From Paenibacillus sp. 32352 (lineage in GTDB: Bacteria; Bacillota; Bacilli; Paenibacillales; NBRC-103111), in assembly GCF_002042965.1 (NCBI RefSeq), contig NZ_MZNT01000004.1, positions 434,001-498,000 of the forward strand: a DNA stretch of 64,000 nt, read 5' to 3'. Of this stretch, positions 59,361 to 64,000 are shown one piece after another. Numbering within the stretch: the first letter of the stretch is position 1; each line of letters starts with the position of its first letter. A program made the position numbers and the translations under genes. The notes under the pieces were generated by a model. It searched no databases, was not told where the DNA came from, and saw only the letters and a list, made by a program, of their open reading frames with translations.

Positions 59361-59518
59361 AAGAAGCGCCTCCCGATCGTTAGCAGACTCTGTTCGCCAT
59401 CCAAACACGGCCAGAATATGCCCCTTCAGATGTCAGCGAAGTCTTTAAAAGTATCATGCCCGATCATTCTTCCCGCGTCAAGGTGACCGCACCGGACTGA
59501 AGCCGCCGTCAATATACA

Positions 59519-60826
59519 CTACTTTTTCATAGAGGCAATGTCCTTGGACGCACCTTCCTGAGCCTCGCGCAGCGCGCTGATGGAGTCTTTTTCTCCGGAT
59601 ACAATGGCGTTGAATGCGGCCGTCATCCGCTTGGCGATGATATCGTCATATTTGGTCACGAAGGAAGGCTTGGCCCTTTCTTTGGCGAAGAAGGCTCCGA
59701 CATGTTTCCCTTTGAAATTTCTTCCATTAGATCCATCCGCCGATTGACCGAACGCTTTGATAACCTCCGGCGTCGTAACGATGGGCAGGGTGCCGGCTTT
59801 GGATATTTTCATTTGATACTCGTCGGACGTCAATGCCCTCAATATCTCAAAGGCAAGATCCTTATTCTTGCTTGTGCTCGCTATGTTCATATAGGTCGCA
59901 TAATCCTGGGGCCCGATCCCCGGCGCTTCCTTAAACGTTGGCATACTGACCATATCCCAGCTGTCAAAGTCCCATCGGCCGATCTGGTAAGCCATCATCG
60001 CGACGTTCTTCTCTTTGCCGAACATGTCCGTATTCGCCTTCTCGTTGCCTGGAATTTGACTGAACCTCGTGAAATTTTCCATAAACAGCCTGAACTTATC
60101 ATCCGTAACCTGCACGCTTTGCGTTGTCGGGTTGTAGTAAGAGAGCGACAGCTGGTTCGTGTTATACATGAAAGGATAGCGGGTAGCAAAGCCGTAGTAA
60201 TTGGTTCCCGCATCGGTTCGCGTCATCTTTTTGGCCAGCTCGTACGTCTCATCCCAGGTCATGCCGTCCTTCGGGTACGGAACCCCGAATTTATCGAAGA
60301 TATCCTTATTATAAAAGAGAGCTGTTGGCGCGCTTGCGACAGGAAAGCCATATATGCCGCCGCCGAACTGCTTCTGAAACTCAACCGTATTCGGTCCCAA
60401 GCGATTCAGATCGTAGCTGTTCTTCTTTATCAGCTCGCTTATATCATACAATAGCTGGGTATCGGCAAGAGACGGGAACGAGAAAATGGAGCATAGGATC
60501 AAGTCGACCGGCTGTCCGGATACGATCAGCTCGTTAGGCGTCGTTCCTTTCCCCGTTGCGATGAATTTGATCGTGACCTGTGGAAATTTGGCTTTAATCT
60601 CCTTCCCGATATCGCTGTCCATGAACGCTTCAGCCGTTGCCGTCGAATTGGAAGCATTATAAACAACAAGCTCAACGGGCTCCTGGCTGTTCTTCACGGC
60701 GGGTGTCTCTTCCTTGGAGGTTGATGCCGCTGGGTTGGCTCCGGAGCTGCAAGCGGTTACAACTAGAGTTAGAGCCATAGCCATAAAAGCCGCTGTACTA
60801 AATTCATGTAAACGTTTTCTTTTCAT
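59519..60826 (-). CDS. ABC transporter sugar-binding lipoprotein (family 1 solute-binding protein)
   Basis: This is a predicted receptor of a carbohydrate ABC importer. It has a lipoprotein signal ending in VTAC with Cys26, then a Ser/Pro/Glu-rich spacer, and the bilobal fold with ELVVYNASN, LILCSIFSFPSLADTQLLYDIS, and TPTxLFYNKDIFDKFGVPYPKDGMTWDETYELAKKM, a family signature. At 435 residues it is normal. AGGGGGAG precedes the ATG. No permease or ATPase gene is visible in the window. It lies downstream of the sulfatase in the same direction. Confidence 0.88.
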   Translation of the reverse strand: MKRKRLHEFSTAAFMAMALTLVVTACSSGANPAASTSKEETPAVKNSQEPVELVVYNASNSTATAEAFMDSDIGKEIKAKFPQVTIKFIATGKGTTPNELIVSGQPVDLILCSIFSFPSLADTQLLYDISELIKKNSYDLNRLGPNTVEFQKQFGGGIYGFPVASAPTALFYNKDIFDKFGVPYPKDGMTWDETYELAKKMTRTDAGTNYYGFATRYPFMYNTNQLSLSYYNPTTQSVQVTDDKFRLFMENFTRFSQIPGNEKANTDMFGKEKNVAMMAYQIGRWDFDSWDMVSMPTFKEAPGIGPQDYATYMNIASTSKNKDLAFEILRALTSDEYQMKISKAGTLPIVTTPEVIKAFGQSADGSNGRNFKGKHVGAFFAKERAKPSFVTKYDDIIAKRMTAAFNAIVSGEKDSISALREAQEGASKDIASMKK

Positions 60827-60936
60827 CGTGCACTCCCCCTTATTTTAAAGGACCTGATACAGCAGGGATTTGCTGAAGAGCAGAAGTACCGCATCGTACT
60901 CTCCAGCAAAATTTTTGCCTTAATCCAAATGGCTTG

Positions 60937-62316
60937 CTAGGATTCCAGGCTAAAAGGATCCTGAAGTTTTGTGAGCCAAGCCTTTAATTCAAGCTCAAGC
61001 TCAGCCGCCGCCCCCTCATTAGGTACACTATCCAGCATAACGGGATTCAGCTGATACGGATCATTTTCGTTGTCATAGCATAGTCTGAGGACCTTACTCT
61101 CGCCAAAATGACGTCGGGCTACATAGGTATAGCGGTTCGTTCGAACTCCTCGCCAGCCGTAGGCATTAATGTCCAACCCCATAGCATGCGCTTGCTCATG
61201 CTCCCCGATGGCTCCGGGGTAATGGCAAATAAAGGCGGAGGTCGGCTTCGCTCCCCCTTGGCCGAGAAGGACGGAGGATAAGTTGCTTCCCTGAATAGGG
61301 TCCGGAATCGGAAGGTTCATCAACCCTAGCAGCGTCGGCACGAGATCGGAGCTGTTAAATAAACAGTCCTCCGTACCGGATGCGACGCGTCCCGGATATC
61401 GTATGAAGCACGGAACCCCGATGGCTTCCTCGTACCAAATATTTTTGTGCTCAAGCCATCCGTGAGAGCCCATCATCTCCCCATGGTCGGAGGTAAGCAC
61501 GACGATCGTGTCTTCCGCAAGCCCCTCCTCCTCCAGCACTTGCAGCAGGCGCCCGAACTGATCATCCGTTGCGGTCACAGCCGCATAATAATTACGAAGA
61601 TGCTGCTCGGCTTGTTCAAGCCCTTTGCCTTGAACATTGGGCCGGTAGGTAATCGGCTTATCAGCATACAGAAGCTTATACATATCCGGCACCTGGTCGA
61701 AAGGCTGATGAGGCGGATTCCAGGATACATACAGGCAGAACGGCTGGTCCTGGTTCCGGTTGCGGATGAAATCGATCGCTACGTCCGTCTCATGCCGGGT
61801 GGACCATTCTTCTGGTTCGATCATCTGCTGCGTATCCTTCCAGTAGTGGGGCCGCATATGGTGATCGTAGGCGTTGTACGAGTACCAGAAATCGAAGCCA
61901 AACCGTCTCGGACCCGGCGGAATGTACGCGTCCCAGTGTCTCGCGCCCGACTCCGGCTCATCCACATAAGACTGCTCCGGCAAGTCAAGATGCCATTTCC
62001 CAATGTATCCGGTCTGGTAGCCTTCCTCCTTCAAAATATTTCCTATCGTAAGCTCCCCGTCGTTCATTTTCACAGGAAGACCCAGCTTGCAGTTCGTCGT
62101 CACGCCCGTCGACAGCGGATATCTCCCGGTCAGCATCACCGAACGATTCGGCGAGCATAGGGGAAAACAGCTGACCGCCTGATTCAGGATCAGACTTTCC
62201 CGTGCAAAACGATCGATATGCGGCGTATACACTTCGTCTTCCTTGCGGTAACCTACCGCCTGCCTTCTCCATTGATCCGGGAAAACAAACAGCAGGTTCG
62301 GTTTCTTAGGACTCAT
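60937..62316 (-). CDS. Sulfatase (formylglycine-dependent)
   Basis: This predicted sulfate ester hydrolase has the modification site C54-S-P-N-R in FPLCSPNRSVMLTGRYP, where Cys becomes formylglycine, and the metal ligands Asp14 (PDQW) and later TSDHGEMMGSHG. The 459-residue protein has no signal peptide, so it probably acts inside on imported sulfated glycans. AGAGGAAAC precedes the ATG. The neighbouring solute-binding protein and DUF4091 hydrolase suggest a shared substrate. An anaerobic or aerobic maturation enzyme is needed but not seen here. Confidence 0.9.
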   Translation of the reverse strand: MSPKKPNLLFVFPDQWRRQAVGYRKEDEVYTPHIDRFARESLILNQAVSCFPLCSPNRSVMLTGRYPLSTGVTTNCKLGLPVKMNDGELTIGNILKEEGYQTGYIGKWHLDLPEQSYVDEPESGARHWDAYIPPGPRRFGFDFWYSYNAYDHHMRPHYWKDTQQMIEPEEWSTRHETDVAIDFIRNRNQDQPFCLYVSWNPPHQPFDQVPDMYKLLYADKPITYRPNVQGKGLEQAEQHLRNYYAAVTATDDQFGRLLQVLEEEGLAEDTIVVLTSDHGEMMGSHGWLEHKNIWYEEAIGVPCFIRYPGRVASGTEDCLFNSSDLVPTLLGLMNLPIPDPIQGSNLSSVLLGQGGAKPTSAFICHYPGAIGEHEQAHAMGLDINAYGWRGVRTNRYTYVARRHFGESKVLRLCYDNENDPYQLNPVMLDSVPNEGAAAELELELKAWLTKLQDPFSLES

Positions 62317-62339
62317 GTTTCCTCTTCCCCTATCAGCTT

Positions 62340-64000
62340 CTAGATGGTTTCCTTGGCAGCATACTGCTTGATGGCCTGATTAATCTGCTCTCTTTTGTCC
62401 AAAAGCCATTCCATGGAGCGAGGGTATTCGCTAAAGGTAATCGGCTGCTCCAAGCCTTCTTCGAGCAAAGCGACAACCCTGTCTTTTCCTATATAGCTTT
62501 CCAGCAGTTGGAGTGCCCGTAAATCCTGCAGTGCTTCGTAAAACACTTCCATTCGAATCGATTCAATCGGTCCCTCGTGTCCCGGGTATACAAGAAACGC
62601 GTCTCCCGAAGGGAAGGAATGATCGGCGTCCGTATTCTGGAACGGGTTGATCGATTTCCTCGAGTATTGGGAGAACCAGAAGTTATAGCCCCAGTGAAGG
62701 AAGCCTTCCGCATCAAATTTATACAATTGCATCCCGATAATCCGGTTACGGGCCGAAGGCATGTTGAAGAAGCGATTGGACACGAGCCTTCTTTGGGAAA
62801 CGCAGTAATAGGTCCAGAGAGGCTTCACCCCATTCTCAATAAACGGCTCGATATGATTGTTGGCAGGTATCGGTCTTTCCACGATCCCCTTCTCATAGAA
62901 GGCGTAGTCGGAGAGCGCATCGATAATCGGATAATCAGCCAAATGCGTTTTCGTAAATTCGCTGATTCGCTTGTACTGCTCCATATCCTCCATTCTCGGT
63001 TCATCCGAGTTATGGAAATAGCTTCTTTGCTGCAGGCCATTATCCTCGATGAAAGCCACAAGCTCCTGCAAAAATTGCGCGAGGAAGCTGCGGTACGCAT
63101 CGCTGTTGGCATCAGTCTCCCACCCGAAAATCTTCCGGCGCTCCCCGTTTTCTACAGCAACGATTTTGGGTGCATGCTTGGCACCCCATTGGGTAAACAG
63201 GTGAGAAAATTCGAAGTAACGTATGCCCCGGGCGGTACACAGGTCCACCCAGCGCTTCAGCTTGTCAAAATTAAACCGGTACGTCTCCCCTGCTTTCTCC
63301 ACGTCCACCAGCTGGACCGTCGGTCTCTCGGCACCTACGGCCGTGTCCAGAGGAGGGGTAAAAATCGGTGTTAACATCATATTCATCCCATGCTGAACGG
63401 CCGTATGCACATATTGATCGATCAGCTCCCAATGACGCTCCGAGAATACATCCACCCCGTAATGCACAGCCAGACAATCGACGTGGAACCACTCGGTATG
63501 GATGAGCTTTTGCTCCGGCAAACAGGCATTTATCACTTCAAGCTCCAGCTTCCCTGCACCCAGCTCCGTTCCTTGCTCCTGTTCAAAAACAACCTCGATT
63601 TCATAAACCCCCGGTTTTACACGTCCTTCCAGGGGAACAGTGATCCAGACGGATCGCCACTGCTCCGGAAACAGCGTCAGCCCTTCCTGGGAATCCATTG
63701 GATAGAGCGGGTCCGGGTAGAGGCCAGGCGTTGTGCGAAGAACATGCAAATCGGCATCATGCAGCCATGGAAGCTCCGAAGGAACCAGGCCGACCTTTCG
63801 TATGACAGCCGCTTCGGCCAGTTCTCCAAGCACCTTCACTTGGATGGACTTCATAAGCACAGGAGCTCGAACCGCCACTTGAAAGGAAAAGGTTTCATTC
63901 ATGAATGCGCTTGCTTTTTTCAGCAGCGGTTCGGATAAAGCTTCGTCTGCAAACACCTTGGACAATGAGCTCAGCACTTGGGTTTTCAATAAGATGGTCA
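62340..64000 (-). CDS. DUF4091 glycoside hydrolase, GH123-like (5' end probably beyond window)
   Basis: This predicted cytoplasmic glycoside hydrolase has an N-terminal beta-sandwich (about 1-155), a TIM-barrel region, and a C-terminal DUF4091 domain with WGYNFWFSQYS and YPGHEGPIESIRMEVFYEALQDLRAL. The pair Asp329-Glu330 in HNSDEPR sits where GH123 N-acetylgalactosaminidases use an Asp-Glu pair. The frame is open to the window edge. The only in-window start is a TTG at 63989 without a ribosome site, so the true start may lie outside. It is followed by the sulfatase. Confidence 0.85.
   Translation of the reverse strand, partial: TILLKTQVLSSLSKVFADEALSEPLLKKASAFMNETFSFQVAVRAPVLMKSIQVKVLGELAEAAVIRKVGLVPSELPWLHDADLHVLRTTPGLYPDPLYPMDSQEGLTLFPEQWRSVWITVPLEGRVKPGVYEIEVVFEQEQGTELGAGKLELEVINACLPEQKLIHTEWFHVDCLAVHYGVDVFSERHWELIDQYVHTAVQHGMNMMLTPIFTPPLDTAVGAERPTVQLVDVEKAGETYRFNFDKLKRWVDLCTARGIRYFEFSHLFTQWGAKHAPKIVAVENGERRKIFGWETDANSDAYRSFLAQFLQELVAFIEDNGLQQRSYFHNSDEPRMEDMEQYKRISEFTKTHLADYPIIDALSDYAFYEKGIVERPIPANNHIEPFIENGVKPLWTYYCVSQRRLVSNRFFNMPSARNRIIGMQLYKFDAEGFLHWGYNFWFSQYSRKSINPFQNTDADHSFPSGDAFLVYPGHEGPIESIRMEVFYEALQDLRALQLLESYIGKDRVVALLEEGLEQPITFSEYPRSMEWLLDKREQINQAIKQYAAKETI

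Overview
The window reads as chromosomal core DNA of a spore-forming, low-to-moderate GC Bacillota member, most likely Paenibacillus or a close relative. The evidence is gene order matching the Bacillus subtilis yqe/comE/dnaK region, spore genes (gpr, spoIIP, splB, YfhD- and DUF3951-type genes), T-box leaders, CIRCE, strong AGGAGG ribosome binding sites, and several plant-polysaccharide enzymes. No tRNA, rRNA, CRISPR array, phage or insertion sequence was recognised. Most genes are on the minus strand, so operons read from high to low coordinates.

Left edge (1-4.9 kb): the 5' part of addB, with a LexA-like box upstream, a pectin-type SGNH esterase, a nitroreductase behind a Fur-like box, a RlmI-type rRNA methyltransferase and a Nudix hydrolase.

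Heat-shock and ribosome block (5-24 kb, minus strand): gpr, spoIIP, yqxA, lepA, hemW, a GNAT gene, then CIRCE-hrcA, an archaeal-type chaperonin, grpE, dnaK, dnaJ, two small genes, prmA, an M50 membrane protease, rsmE and mtaB. The most striking feature is the 513-residue chaperonin (13921-15462). It looks like a Group II/thermosome protein with a built-in lid, overlaps hrcA by ATGA, and lies upstream of grpE-dnaK-dnaJ under one CIRCE-controlled promoter. This matches the bacterial Group III chaperonins. The unusually long dnaK-dnaJ gap carries two strong hairpins, one of whose G-U pairs fit only the operon-sense RNA.

Middle (23.8-39 kb): rpsT, holA, an ECF sigma/anti-sigma pair, DUF2264, an EamA transporter, a DUF3951 protein, a P-loop kinase, a PL10 pectate lyase, then the competence genes comEC, comEB, comEA and comER. 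A methionine/cysteine-metabolism gene (metY) sits inside the comE cluster between comEA and comEB. Compared with B. subtilis, a block of accessory genes separates holA from comEC.

Second core block (39-49 kb): leuS with a leucine T-box, a 27-codon membrane micropeptide gene, yqeM, cvfB, rsfS, yqeK, nadD, yhbY, aroE, yqeH and yqeG (ribosome assembly, NAD and shikimate synthesis), then mntR.

Right part (49-64 kb): spore photoproduct lyase, ccdA, a zinc ABC transporter operon with a near-consensus promoter and Zur-like sites, a DUF3231 gene with a small membrane protein, a Gfo/Idh/MocA oxidoreductase, metG with a methionine T-box, yidD, and a glycan-use group (solute-binding lipoprotein, sulfatase, DUF4091/GH123-like hydrolase) running off the right edge.
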